Origin: Alopecurus myosuroides
Taxonomy: Eukaryota; Streptophyta; Magnoliopsida; Poales; Poaceae
Assembly (NCBI GenBank): GCA_028641055.1
Contig: CM054062.1
Location: 19,277,639-19,341,638, forward strand
Length of the DNA: 64,000 bases
Direction of reading: 5' to 3'
Made by a program: the position numbers and the translations under genes. Below are positions 13,240-23,992 of this stretch, piece by piece (the stretch's first letter is position 1; the number at the start of each line of letters is the position of its first letter). The notes beneath the pieces are model-generated. The model did no database searches. It was given only the letters and a program-made list of their open reading frames with translations, and was not told the origin of the DNA.

Positions 13240-13773
13240 GGCTGGTCACAATGGGCGGTAACTAAGTAGTAACATCAATGTCACGTAGGTAAGGCTGCTC
13301 ATAGTGGGGAGTAACTAAGAGTAGTAACATGATGTTGTTACTAGTCTATGTTACTACCTCATAAGTGGGGAGTAACATACATGTGGTGTCATGCAAACAA
13401 GTATTCATTAGGTTGTAGACACATAGTACATTGAAATATGTGATGTGATGGTAAGTAGCTATATTACCACCACCATCTCTCTCCACATTAATTACTTGTC
13501 ACGTCAGATTTTTTGCGTACGTGGCGTTCATGTTACCACTTAGTTACTCCCCACTATGACTAGTCTAAAAAAAATCTGATGTGACAAGTATTTAACGAGA
13601 AGAGAGAATGTTGTGGTAACATAGCTAGTTACCGTAACATCACATTTCCCAAGATAATATGAGTCTACAACCTCATAAATACACTTTTGCATGATACCAT
13701 ATTTTTGTTACTACCCACTATAGATGTAGTAATATAGTTTACTAGTGCATGTTACTCCCTATTGTGACTAGAC
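13240..13773 (+). mobile_element. Tourist-like MITE (outer copy), split by a second MITE
   Basis: Termini GGCTGGTCACAATGGGCGG and, at the other end, the inverse GTCTAGTCACAATAGGGAG form imperfect terminal inverted repeats. TTA precedes the element and TTT follows it, close to the TTA/TAA target of PIF/Harbinger-derived MITEs. Without its insert the element is about 260 bp. Non-coding. Confidence 0.75.
13293..13565 (+). mobile_element. Tourist-like MITE (inner copy) with TAA target duplication
   Basis: 273 bp. The ends GGCTGCTCATAGTGGGGAG and, inverted, GACTAGTCATAGTGGGGAG match over about 25 bp. TAA lies on both sides (13290-13292 and 13566-13568). Its interior is the same family as the outer MITE but in opposite orientation. 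Confidence 0.85.
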
Positions 13774-13795
13774 TTTGTATCTTACAATCGTGTAC

Positions 13796-14148
13796 TACCT
13801 AGAAAACCGCGCTAAGAGACGATGCATTACGGAAGGCCTTAGATACAACCTATAAGAAACAATGCGTTAGAGTGGTAGTTTCTTAAATTTAATGTTACTT
13901 AGAATAACGCGCTAAGATACAATGCATTACAAAAGACCTTAAGGGCATCAATTTCAGCAATAATTTGAGACCCTAGGAAACCGCGCCAAGAGACGATGCA
14001 TTACAGAAGGCCTTAGATACAACCTATAAGAAATAGTGCATTAGGGTGGTAGTCTCTTAAATTGTAATGCTACTTAGGATAACGCGCTAAGATACAATGC
14101 ATTACGGAAGGCCTTAAGGGCATCAATTTTAGCAATAATCTGAGACCC
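13796..14148 (+). repeat. Tandem duplication, two units of about 175 bp
   Basis: Unit 1 (13796-13970) and unit 2 (13971-14148) are head-to-tail copies. Each contains two related sub-blocks with the motif GATGCATTAC or AATGCATTAC, so the array has a two-level structure of about 90-bp sub-units. No terminal inverted repeats or coding frame. Confidence 0.8.
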
Positions 14149-14403
14149 TTATAGCTTGTGAAATAGTCTACTTTGCATAATCTGTAACCCACATGTCAAT
14201 AAAATCACATACCATTAAAAGTACATACCATGCAAGAGAGAGAAGAATAGAGAAATACTTTGTTAATCCTTGTGGACAAACTGTGATAAACCTTAGGTTT
14301 AAGATGAACCTTATTGCTAGCCACTATACATATATAATATAAGGTAAACCATAAGTCATGCCACATGGGCCTTGTGGTGTTTTTTTTTCATATAGTGAAT
14401 GCG
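14149..14403. other. No recognised feature
   Basis: AT-rich spacer between the tandem duplication and the second 190-bp repeat. I see no gene or clear element here. Confidence 0.5.
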
Positions 14404-14582
14404 CTACTAGCAGTTTTGCCGAGATCACACGATTTTATTCATGACAGGCAAAGTACAAATTGCAGCATGGGAATGTCATTGCCTGGATGACGCTTAACTC
14501 CTAGTGACCAGGCTATGCCATTTCAAAAAAAAAAAAGTGACCAGGCTATGCTAGCGGAACATTGAACTTTGAGTGATTGCTT
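14404..14582 (+). repeat. Direct repeat, copy 2 of 2
   Basis: Second copy of 12968-13157. Together the two bracket about 1.25 kb of MITE and tandem-repeat sequence. The bracket could come from a local duplication or from sequence inserted between duplicated target DNA. Confidence 0.85.
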
Positions 14583-14906
14583 CTCGAGCTTGTGAACAGC
14601 TTCGTTTCTTACGATCTCCCCTGGATTATTAGCACGTCATGGCTTACCTGAAAAAGTTCTCTGTCTCGGCAAGCTACGTAAATACCATAATATCTGGCAT
14701 GTGACATCGGTAGAACACGCATGTGATGCGAGTGTAAGGCACCATCTGAAAGTCTGCCAGATGAAATTAGCAGCGTCTTGCGTTTCTCCATGTATGACGT
14801 ACGTGCATGTACGTTCTTCGCGGACTTTCTACTTCCTTCCGGTTCTGGCCCTTATCTTGGAGGACTTCCCAGCGTCATCTTGCTGAAAAAAAAAATCTAG
14901 ATATAG

Positions 14907-15769
14907 TTATACTGTACAAACAAATGCAGACTGCAACTCTGCAAGTGTGTCTAGTGCAATTGTTAGGAGGCCGGTGCTCTCGCACGTACGCACCCCTGAG
15001 CTGGACGACGCCGACTTGGACGACAGCGAGTAGGCGTCCGGTGTCAGGAAAAGCTCTTCAAACTGCACTTGGAGATCCTCCAAGCTCTCGCCGTCGCCGT
15101 TTTCCTGCATGGCAGCAGAGCAGGTTGTACTCGGTACAAAGCAAACAAGCACTCTGATGAACCGTAGTTGAAAAGGATTTAGTTAATTTCTCACTTACTT
15201 GTGGGGCTGTCTTGTTCATTGCCTCCAGGATGTCTCCCAGTATTTCGCCTGCACCCTGCGGGCAGAATTTGCGTGGATATCATGGATGTCAGCGAAGAGG
15301 CAAAGCCACCAGAAGTCTCGTCGTGCGTCGAGCTAGTGACATGTATTCTTATACACATAGTATACAGTTTTGTGAATGTAAGACAGAGAAAGACGTACAT
15401 CATCGTCGCCATCGCTGTCGTAGACTCCGACGTCATAAAGGATCCGCTTGTTGGGATCCGAGAGGACTGCGTAGGCTCCCTGGATCTTCTGGAACCTGGC
15501 TTTCGCGGCCTCCACGGCGGAGGAGCTACCAGCAGCGGCGGCGCACTTGTCCGGGTGCCATTTCTGCGCACGAAAACAAACCAGTGAGAGCGAGCACACG
15601 CAGAGCGAAGAAACAGAGGAATCTAGCAGAGCGGAGAAAAGCAGAGGAAACCACGGACCATGGCGAGCGTCCTGTAGGCGCTGCGCAGCTCAGCATCAGT
15701 GCAGTCGCTGGCAACGCCGAGCACGGCGTAGAGGCTGCCAGCGCCGTTCATCCCTCCGCGGCCGGCCAT
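14907..15769 (-). CDS. Small J-domain (DnaJ-like) co-chaperone, four exons
   Basis: Predicted coding exons, all phase 0 at junctions: 15769-15659, 15563-15399, 15255-15199 and 15104-14907, giving 176 residues. All introns are GT-AG. The protein starts MAGRGGMNGAGSLYAVLG, typical of J-domain helix I. The diagnostic HPD is in KWHPDK at the start of exon 2, preceded by AYRTLAM. QGAYAVLSDPNKRILYDVG completes the J domain. Exons 3-4 carry a short tail with the block ENGDGESLEDLQ seen in small plant type-III J proteins. There is no G/F or cysteine-rich domain. The role expected from the family is to stimulate Hsp70 ATPase activity in cytosol or nucleus; no targeting signal is visible. The start is in a strong context (GCCATGGC). 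The last ~25 residues lack a match I recognise, so the 3' end is less certain. Confidence 0.88.
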
Positions 15770-15870
15770 GGCAACCAGCCAGCAGCTTCTGGCCAGTGAA
15801 CGAGTGATGAGCTCGCTTGTTTTGCGTGTATCTCGTGCTGTAGTGTGCCGCAGTGCAGTGCATGTCTGCT

Positions 15871-15880
15871 TACTTATAGG
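15871..15880 (-). promoter_or_regulatory. TATA box of the J-domain gene
   Basis: CCTATAAGTA on the minus strand lies about 100 bp upstream of the ATG, in a GC-rich setting. The spacing fits a 5' leader of roughly 70 bases. Confidence 0.65.
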
Positions 15881-16340
15881 CGCGCGGCGCAGGTCGCGGA
15901 CCGCCGGGGGAATGTATTTGCCCGTTCGCCTCACTTGCACCAGCAAATCGGATGCCCACATGACCAGCTGAGCAGCCACAGGGTGACAGGGCACAGCAAC
16001 TTGCTGCTGGACCGGCGGTTCGTCCGCGATATTTTTCGGCCGATGTGTGGCGTCGCATACACCGGCATCACTGCATCAGCATGTGGGTTAAAGTCGCAGC
16101 GCTGTGCGTGGTTGTGGTGGCGGTTGCTGTCGAGGAGAGGAGAATCGAAAGGTTCTAGTAGTAGGACACCTGCACGCGGCTGATACGGCGCTAGCTGCAG
16201 CTCAATCATTCAGGTGACTGAACCTGTCCCAATATGGGAACGTGAAGCTGGCCCTTTTATGGAAACAAGAGCTTCCTTGGCTTTGGGGGCGGAGTCAACC
16301 AGGGTGGCTACCGGGGCATGGGGTCCCAAGGTGCAAGGTG
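15881..16340. other. Upstream region of the J-domain gene, no second gene seen
   Basis: GC-rich 5' flank. Short frames on both strands, none with a recognisable domain. Probably the proximal promoter of the J-domain gene. Confidence 0.4.
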
Positions 16341-17880
16341 CAGTGTAGATTGTTAGGAAACCGACATATCGGAGTTCTAGGTTTTTGGTATCTCTTCACC
16401 TATATGTGGTGATCCAAATTTATATGAAGATAAAGATAAAGTAAACTTCGGACGGAGCAGAATGAGTCCCCGTCACCGGAGCGGAGATCTTACTATGTCC
16501 AGCTCCCAGCAGCAGATTCTTCATCATGTGAGTGGTGCTACCGGCACTCCTCCCATGGACTTAGTCCTAGATTCCTGTACTCAGTGGTCTTCTAGGTCTT
16601 CCGGTGCATATACTCCTTGGGCTCAGATCGAGGCTGCTCTTCGTGTCACAGACCCTGCCGTTTCTTCCAGTGCTCTAGTTGCTCATCATTGATGAGGAAG
16701 AATTTGAAGAGGGAGAGACCGAGGGGTCAGCTAAGTAGTCTTCCAGGGACGTTAGCATCACTACTTTTCTTCTTTTCGTTTTTCGATTCCAAAGGAGGAT
16801 AAGTAGTTTATTAGGTTTCCGAGGAATTTGCATCGGTTCGGGCACAAGCATACTTTTTATCATTCTTGTAGAGCTTGTGTTCCATTTACTTCTTGTTTCG
16901 AACAATATTTGTCTTTTTGTGTGTTGAACCATGCTATTGAGAGACTATGGTGCTTTAGGATCTACTAGCAAACATGCCCGTGCGTTGCAACGGTAGTAGA
17001 AAAAATCCACTTTTTGTTAAAAAAATATCGGCACCGCCCAATTTCCTCCCCCCCCCTCCCCAAAGTTGATCTTCTTGTGTGTTGCTACAGGTGTATGGTG
17101 GTTGTTGATGCGCTCAACTGAGAAGACGTTGTAGCCAGCAGGGCATCAAAGTATGTGTCGGCATGACTGTGTTGAGTTTGGAGAACATAACTCCAAAGCG
17201 ATATAGGCGCCTTCGTCTAACAAAGATCATCCATGCACGCAAAGTCGCACGATCTAAGTGGCGGACCAGAAAAGAACAAACAAACCCTAATATGTTCACG
17301 CAATGACCGAGACATCGGGGTTCCTACTTGTCCTATCCCGGAGGGGCGCATGGATGAGGATGGAACTCACACTCTTATCCCACATGTGACGTCGTGGGGG
17401 CTTTGGTTACCTCCTCTATCCTGAGAGTAGGACGGGGGAATCATTCTCTCTCTCTTCGTGTACATGAGGAAGGGTTGCCCAAAATCTTATTTTCCCACCC
17501 AAATGTACATTCTATTGGCATATTAACTTTAGGCATTAATCATTGTAATGCCCGTGCTTTGCCACGGATACTGAAAAGTGGAGGGTCAACAACTTATACA
17601 ATGGTGTATACCAATTCTGTTTGCAATTCATGTGAAAGCACATATTCTCTATCGCTTAATTGTTTTCTCTCTACAACTACTATTTATATGAAAAGAACGA
17701 AATACAACTTCGTACAAACACAAATACTATTTATATGAAAAGAACGAAATACAACTTTGTATGTCAAATTCATGTACTCACCTGAGAAGAAATTCTATTG
17801 CAGCAGTCAAGAAATGCAAATTTCAATGGCTTCTATCACCTGGGTATCAAGACCAGGACCACATTGACAGAAATCAGGTA
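16341..17880. other. Unassigned intergenic sequence with two TGCCCGTGC motifs
   Basis: I recognise no gene. At about 16974 and 17551 the motif TGCCCGTGC followed by TTGC and ACGG occurs in the same orientation; it is a common grass repeat motif, but I cannot place its element class. A frame at 16462-16692 is open for 76 residues but has no known motif. Confidence 0.4.
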
Positions 17881-19130
17881 GAGGAGTGAACTGAGGAGAA
17901 AAATGGACTACAGAGGAATCCACTTCCCCATGTGCAGCTTCGGCTGCGGCACCACATTCATCTCAACCTTGTGCGCTCCAGCACCATGGCTAGCTTCATA
18001 GCTAATCTAGTCACTAAACAGACCCAAAAAATTCTTTAAGAGGTCTAAGCCGTGAACATGATCTAGATCATGAAAGCACGTAGCTTTTAAGCATTTAGAA
18101 AGATTCAGATGAGGATCACAATACCAACTTTGTCTCATGCCCATACGCATCTATACTGCAATCAGCAACGAACTCTTGTCAAATTTTTTAGCCCATTAAT
18201 GTGACCTGTACGTCCGCCTACATGGGACTATCACGAAACTTGAGCAGGTTCAGTGCCAGCTGCTGAGTACGCCTGGCCAACTCCAGCGCTGTACCCGCCT
18301 CCAGCGATATGAAGAGATGTGGGAAAACACGACGGAGACGATGAAGTAGGACCCGACATTTTTGGCTGATGTGGTACCAATGTCCGCCACTGAGCAGCGT
18401 GGTGGACGTGTGCACGCAAGAGGCTTGATCCGACGATGGTCCACTCGCATACCGGTGACACTTCACTCGTTCTACAACACCGCAGGTCCAGGCAAGGTCC
18501 AGCGGCGCTCCTCGCCTCCTCCCCCCCGAGTTGATCCAGTTCCATCGTCGTTGGTGGGCAATCTCCGCCGCTGCCAACGAACGGGCGTTGTGTGAAAAAA
18601 CAAGTTGGAGAATACCTGTACTAAACGAGGTCCTCCTGGAACGCGCATGTTGTGGACACTTGCAAGCGCCTTGACAAAGCGGGACGACGACATGCTGACT
18701 CGGCCGTTGAGGCCGAGGCTCACCAAACGCGACTCTGTATGGTGGTCCCTGCTACACGGCTCTGTATGGCGGTCATGTCTTCAGTCGAGAGCAACTCGTT
18801 GCCAAGGATAACGCGAGTGATATGGGCAGCCAGAGGAAAAGGTGCACGCTCCTAGGTGCGGGCATTGCCGACGTCATACACGTTGATGAGGTCCTCGTGG
18901 CTGAAGATCAATTTCGTGGCGGTGAACGTCGTGAGCACGGAAGGGTCGGCATGCCGTATAGCCTGTTGACATTGAGCGACTCGAGAAGGCAGAACATGTG
19001 CGTCACTGGTGGGGGGTTATTCTCGCGCTCTCATGCAAGGCGGCGGCGGCCGGCCGGGAAGGCCCTCGTGAGAAGGAGAGTTTGCTTTGTTCTCGTGGGC
19101 CTTTATCTCTAGACGAAGGAATCCTATCAC
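17881..19130 (-). other. GC-rich, gene-like relic of unknown origin
   Basis: Composition rises sharply compared with both flanks. On the minus strand, protein-like stretches appear in different frames, for example around 18790-18940 (including FSHEDLINVYDVGNAR) and 18472-18726, separated by stops and shifts. A possible donor (CAG|GTATTC) occurs near 18615. I do not recognise a family. It may be a decayed gene or a fragment carried by a transposon. Confidence 0.35.
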
Positions 19131-19678
19131 GCTAGGAACATGTACGTCGGAGAGGAACGAATCCTATCATCGTAGGAATCCTATCAGCGATCGATCGGGT
19201 TCCTAACAAAAAAAAAGCGATCGATAAGCACGCGTGACGTACGAGACGGACTTGCCAACAAACGAACGGATACGCGTGGCAGGGTGGGTAATTTGTGTCT
19301 AACTTTAGGGTTAATTTCAATAACTTACCAAACCAAACCAAACTAAGGAAGCCTTAACGCCTTTATTATTAGGTATAGATTTGGTTATCTATATTGAGGT
19401 TATGTTATATTGTGCATTGCTATTATCTACATATCTATTTTTTGCACAAGGTATGGTATTCAACTCATGTCTCAATATAGTTGACATTGTCTCGTTTTGT
19501 ATCATGTTGTTATTTTGTTGGAAATTACTCTCCTTATAAATTTGTTTTTGCATGCCAAAGGCAAACTAAATTATGCACACTTCTAGGGGGAGCAATTTTC
19601 ATTTCTTTGACAACATGATCTTGTTATGGATTTCTTTGCAAATCATAATATTTTCATCTAACACCAAAAAGGGGAGAC
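19131..19678 (+). mobile_element. 3' internal tail of a Sirevirus-type copia element
   Basis: AT-rich non-coding sequence ending in CACCAAAAAGGGGAGAC, the polypurine tract that precedes Sirevirus 3' LTRs and resembles that of element K. The left limit is not resolved. Confidence 0.55.
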
Positions 19679-20935
19679 TGAAAGTGCATTTCTTAGATCC
19701 TAGTGATATTATTAATAGGGTGTTAAGTGATGCACGACCATACCCACGGCCACATCCTTCAACACGCCGTCCACTGTGTGTAGGAGAGTGCATGGAACAT
19801 CGGCGTTCTGCGGAAACATGTAGGGCGTCAGAGATGCCAGTCTAAGGCAAAGGAAGATGAAGCCGATCGAGGCTCTAACGCTTAATATTTTCCTTGCTGG
19901 CGATGGCGTCGAGCTCTTCTAGTGGCGAGGGGCCAACGACGGCGGGCGTGCTAGTGATGACTGGCGAGGGACCGCCGGCGGTGGGCGTGCAACGGATGAC
20001 CATGCGGTTGTTTGTTGGTGCACGCTTTTCATTTGGCGGAGGACCACCGACTGTGGGCGTGTAACGGATGGTCAGGCGGCTATCAGCGGGCGGAGTCACC
20101 AGTGGGTTGGAGGCAGAGAAAGGGGAACGCCCGGGAGAGAATGAACGACTAGAAGGAGAAAGGGGAACGGCCGGCCTCGATCTCTATCTATACTCGCAAT
20201 AGGCGTGGCGCACCACGCTTCCGTGCGTCACGCCTAGCTTAACCGTGGGGTATAAATACCCCTCCTTATTCCCCAAGTGAGTGAGTTCGTCCAAGGCATT
20301 AAAGACACATTTATTGAACTCACCAAAAACTAAATTTCTCCCAATCCCTTCACCCAAACTTGTTGAGTTTCAGAGGATTGAAGGAGAAGGCCCCGATCTA
20401 CATCTTCACCAATCCGTTCTTCATTTCCTCCTCATTTGCTTCAGGGATTTGAGTCTAGAGTTTTTTGTGGAAAACCTAGACTCCATTGTTACGCACTTGT
20501 TGTTTGTATCAGATTGTTGGTGTTCTTGGGAGCTCCCAATTCGGTTGTGGGTGTGTGCCTCAAGTTCATTATAAATGCACTGATTTTTGCCTCAAAGGGA
20601 ATCAATAGTGGAAGGTGAACTAGGCCTTTGTGGTGAAGTTAATCGGAGAATATGGTGAGGCCTTTGTGGCGAAGCTCACACCCCTCCAACAAGACGTCCT
20701 CCCATCAAAGGGGGGAACTCGGGAATACATCCTTGTCTCCACATGCTTCCGCTATCGGTTCCTTCTATCCTTTACCTTTACTTTGTGTTTTTATCTTGCT
20801 TAGTATAGCCCTTGTAATATAGGTAAATTCACCTTAGTTGCATATCTGGAGAATTTACCTATGTGTCAAGCCTAAATAAAAAAAGTATTAAAATTTGGAG
20901 GTAGCACCTATTCACCCCCCCCCTCTAGGTGCCCA
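19679..20935 (+). repeat. Sirevirus-type LTR (3' end truncated)
   Basis: Starts TGAAAGTGCATTTC directly after the polypurine tract. It ends in a CACCTATTCACCCCCC run, the usual 3' end of these LTRs, then breaks into Athila pol at about 20936. A TATA box (TATAAATACC, 20251-20260) marks the LTR promoter. Frames inside this LTR are not genes. Confidence 0.75.
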
Positions 20936-23065
20936 TACTATCTGTTCAGTCATTGTCAATGCTAACCTTTCAGAGTACGAGGAAGAACGTTTATTGGAAA
21001 CACTCCGGAAGCATCACAAAGCTATTGGTTATACTTTGGATGATCTTAAAGGCATTAGTCCCTGTTCTATGTCAACATACAATTAATCCTGAGCCCGATA
21101 CCAAGCCTGTGGTTGATCATTAACGCCGATCAAATCCAAGGATGAAAGAAGTGGTGAGAATTGAAATATTAAAGCTTCTTGAAGCAGGTATTATTTATCC
21201 TACTGATAGTAGATGGGTTAGCCATGTCCATTGTGTTCCCAAGAAAGGAGGTATGACTATTGTTGCTAATGATAAAAATGAACTTATTCCTCAAAGAACT
21301 ATAGTAGGGTATAGAATGTGCATTGATTTTAGAAAATTAAATAAAGGTACTAAGAAGGATCATTATCCTTTGCCTTTTATTGATCAAATTCTAGAAAGGT
21401 TGTCTAATAATACTCACTTTTTCTATTTGGATGGTTATTCTGGTTTCTCTCAAATACATGTTAGAAAAACAAGACCAAGAGAAAACCACTTTCACTTGTT
21501 TTTATGGTACTTATGCTTATAGATGCATGCCTTTCGGTTTGTGTAATGCACCTGCCACTTTTCAAATATGTATGTCTGCTATCTTTCATGGATTTTGCAA
21601 GGAAATTGTGGAGGTATTCATGGACGATTTCTCTGTCTACGAGACTTCTTTTGACAGTTCCCTCCACAATCTTAACAAAGTTTTGCAGCAGTGTGAGGAT
21701 ACTAATCTCGTCTTGAAGAGAAATTCCACTTTATGGTTAATGCAGGAATTATTCTTGGTCAAAAAATTTCTGAAAGTGGCATTGAAGTTGACAAGGACAA
21801 AGTTAATGCAATTGAAAAGATGCCATGTCCAAGGGACATCAAAGGTATACGTAGTTTTCTTGGTCATGCTGGTTTCCATAGGAGATTTATTAAAGAATTT
21901 TCTAAGACATCGAGACCTCTTTCAAAAAGATATTCCTTTTGTTTTTATGATGATTGGAAAGAAGCCTTCGAAGTTCTTAAGAAAGCTTTAATAACTACAC
22001 CTGTTGTTCAACCACCTGATTGGAATTTTCCTTTTGAAATTATGTGTGATGCTAGTGATTTTGCGGTTGGGGCTATTTTAGAAATAAGAGTAGATAAGAA
22101 ATTGAATATTACTCATTATGCTAGTAAGACCTCAGATAGTGCTCAAAGAAATTATGCTACCACTTAGAAATAATTTTTAGCGGTTGCTTTCTCTTGTTAT
22201 AAACTTAGGCAGTATATTGTTTATTCTAAAGTCACTATTCATACTGATCATGCTGCTATTAAATATCTAATGGAAAAGAAATACGCTAAGTCTAGGCTTA
22301 TTAGATGGGTACTCTTGCTACAAGAGTTTGATTTGCATATTGTTGATATGAAAGGAGTTGATAATCTTGTTGTTGATATTTCATCTCGAATGGAAAACAT
22401 TCCTGATGATCCTATTCATGTTAATGATAGTTTTTCCGATGACCAACTTGCTTCTATTAAAGTTAACTCACGTGAAAATCCTTGGTATGTTGATTATGCT
22501 AACTTTATTGTTTCTAAGTTTTTCCCTCCAAGTTTTACTTATCAACAGAAGAAGAAATTCTTTATGATTTGAGGCATTAATTTTTGGATGACCCACATTT
22601 ATATAAAGAAGGTGTAGATCGAGTTTTAAGAAGATGCATACCTGGGCACGAGAAAGAAGATATATTGAGGAAATTCCAAAATAATCTTTATGGAGGGCAT
22701 CATGCTGGTGAAAGAACCACACACAAGGTTTTACAATCAAATTTTTACGGGCCTACTCTCTTTAAAGATGCCAAGAAATTTATTTCTACTTGTGATGAAT
22801 GTCAAAGGGTTCGTAATATTATTAAATCTAATGAAATTCCTATGAACTATTCTGTTGTTATTGAACCTTTTGATTGTTGGGGATTTGACTTTATGGGTCT
22901 TTTTCCTTCCTCACATGCGTACACTCATATTCTTGTTGATGTTGATTATGTTACTAAATTAGTAGAAGCTATTCCAACTAAAAGTGCTAATCATAAAACC
23001 TCTATGAAAATACTTATAGACATAATATTCCCTAGATTTGGTATGGGGACCCCACACTAGATGTC
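20936..23065 (+). pseudogene. pol: Athila-type gypsy pol fragment (RT, RNase H, start of integrase)
   Basis: Frames shift several times but order is normal. Upstream RT block VIVNANLSEYEEERLLETLR at about 20950. RT with CVPKKGGM, MCIDFRKLNK and LDGYSGFSQI at 21230-21470. Catalytic block EVFMDDFSVY at about 21610. RNase H with FEIMCDASDFAVGA at about 22040 and HYASKTSD at about 22120. Integrase zinc-binding HHCC region at 22690-22810, then the first catalytic Asp in WGFDFMG. The frame is cut inside the integrase at 23065, where an LTR starts. The sequence style is that of the Athila clade common in Triticeae. Stops and shifts make it non-functional. Confidence 0.88.
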
Positions 23066-23992
23066 TGATACGTCCAAAACGTATCTACTTTTCCGAACAA
23101 TTTTCTTATTGTTTTCCTCTAAACTTGTGAGTTTTGGATACCACTAACACGGACTAACACCATTTTTAGCAGAATTACCTTGGTATCTCGTTTTTGTGCA
23201 GAAAAATCAACTTTCAGGAAATTGCCCAGAAAAGATCCTATTGGTCCTAAAACACAAGAATACACGGGGAGCCAGAAGGGGGCCAGGAGGGGGCCACACC
23301 ACCCCCTGGCGCGCCCCCCTTGGTCGCGCCGCCAGGTGGTGTGGGCACCCCTGCACCCCCTCGGACTCCCCTTTCGACTACATATGCGCCGTAACCTAAA
23401 AACCGAGGGGGGTCATCATATTCCACAGAAACACAACAGAGCACCGCCGCCACCTCCAAACTCGATTCGGGGATCAGAAGTTCCTGTTCTGGCACCCTGT
23501 TGGGACGGGGATTCGAAGGAGATCATCGCCATCGACACCGCCACCTCTTCTCCATCAATCATCCATGATTCCCCCATCAATTTGTGAGTAAACACCGCTG
23601 TAGGCTGAGAGCGATGGAAGGGATTGGATGAGATTGATCATGTAATAATGCCAGATTGTTAGGGCATATTGCCTAGTATCCTATGTTTGTGTTTTCTACC
23701 GTTGTTGCAACTTGTTATGCTGAATTCTTGTCACTAGGGCCCGAGTGCCATGATCTCCGATCTAAACATGTTATTGTTTCATGAGTATAATATTATTTCT
23801 TGATCATATCTGCAAGTTGTTTACACATGTCATTGTCCGGAAACCGAGGCCCCAAAGTGACAGAAAAATTAGGACAACCGGAGGGGATGGTTGTGATGTG
23901 GGGATCACGTGTGTTCACGGAGTGTTAATGCTTTGCTCCGGTGCTTTATTAAAAGGAGCACCTTAATTACCAGTAGTTTCCCTAGCGGCCCT
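23066..23992 (+). repeat. Athila-type LTR, 5' part only
   Basis: Begins TGATACGTCCAAAACGTATC, the terminal palindrome of a Triticeae Athila-type LTR class, inserted in the integrase of the preceding pol. It stops abruptly near 23992, where an LTR of the opposite orientation begins. The stretch around 23270-23400 is rich in GGCC/GCGC. Confidence 0.7.

Noticed and set aside
13774..14400. Possible CRISPR-like or satellite array
   Set aside because: Only two long units with no unique spacers; the context is clearly a plant nuclear genome.
15201..15807. Plus-strand frames of up to 195 codons
   Set aside because: They run antisense to the exons of the J-domain gene, which has a coherent HPD motif and consistent splice sites.
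16130..16160. Possible heat-shock element upstream of the J-domain gene (GAA and TTC blocks)
   Set aside because: The spacing is wrong (three bases between GAA and TTC instead of two) and there is no third block.
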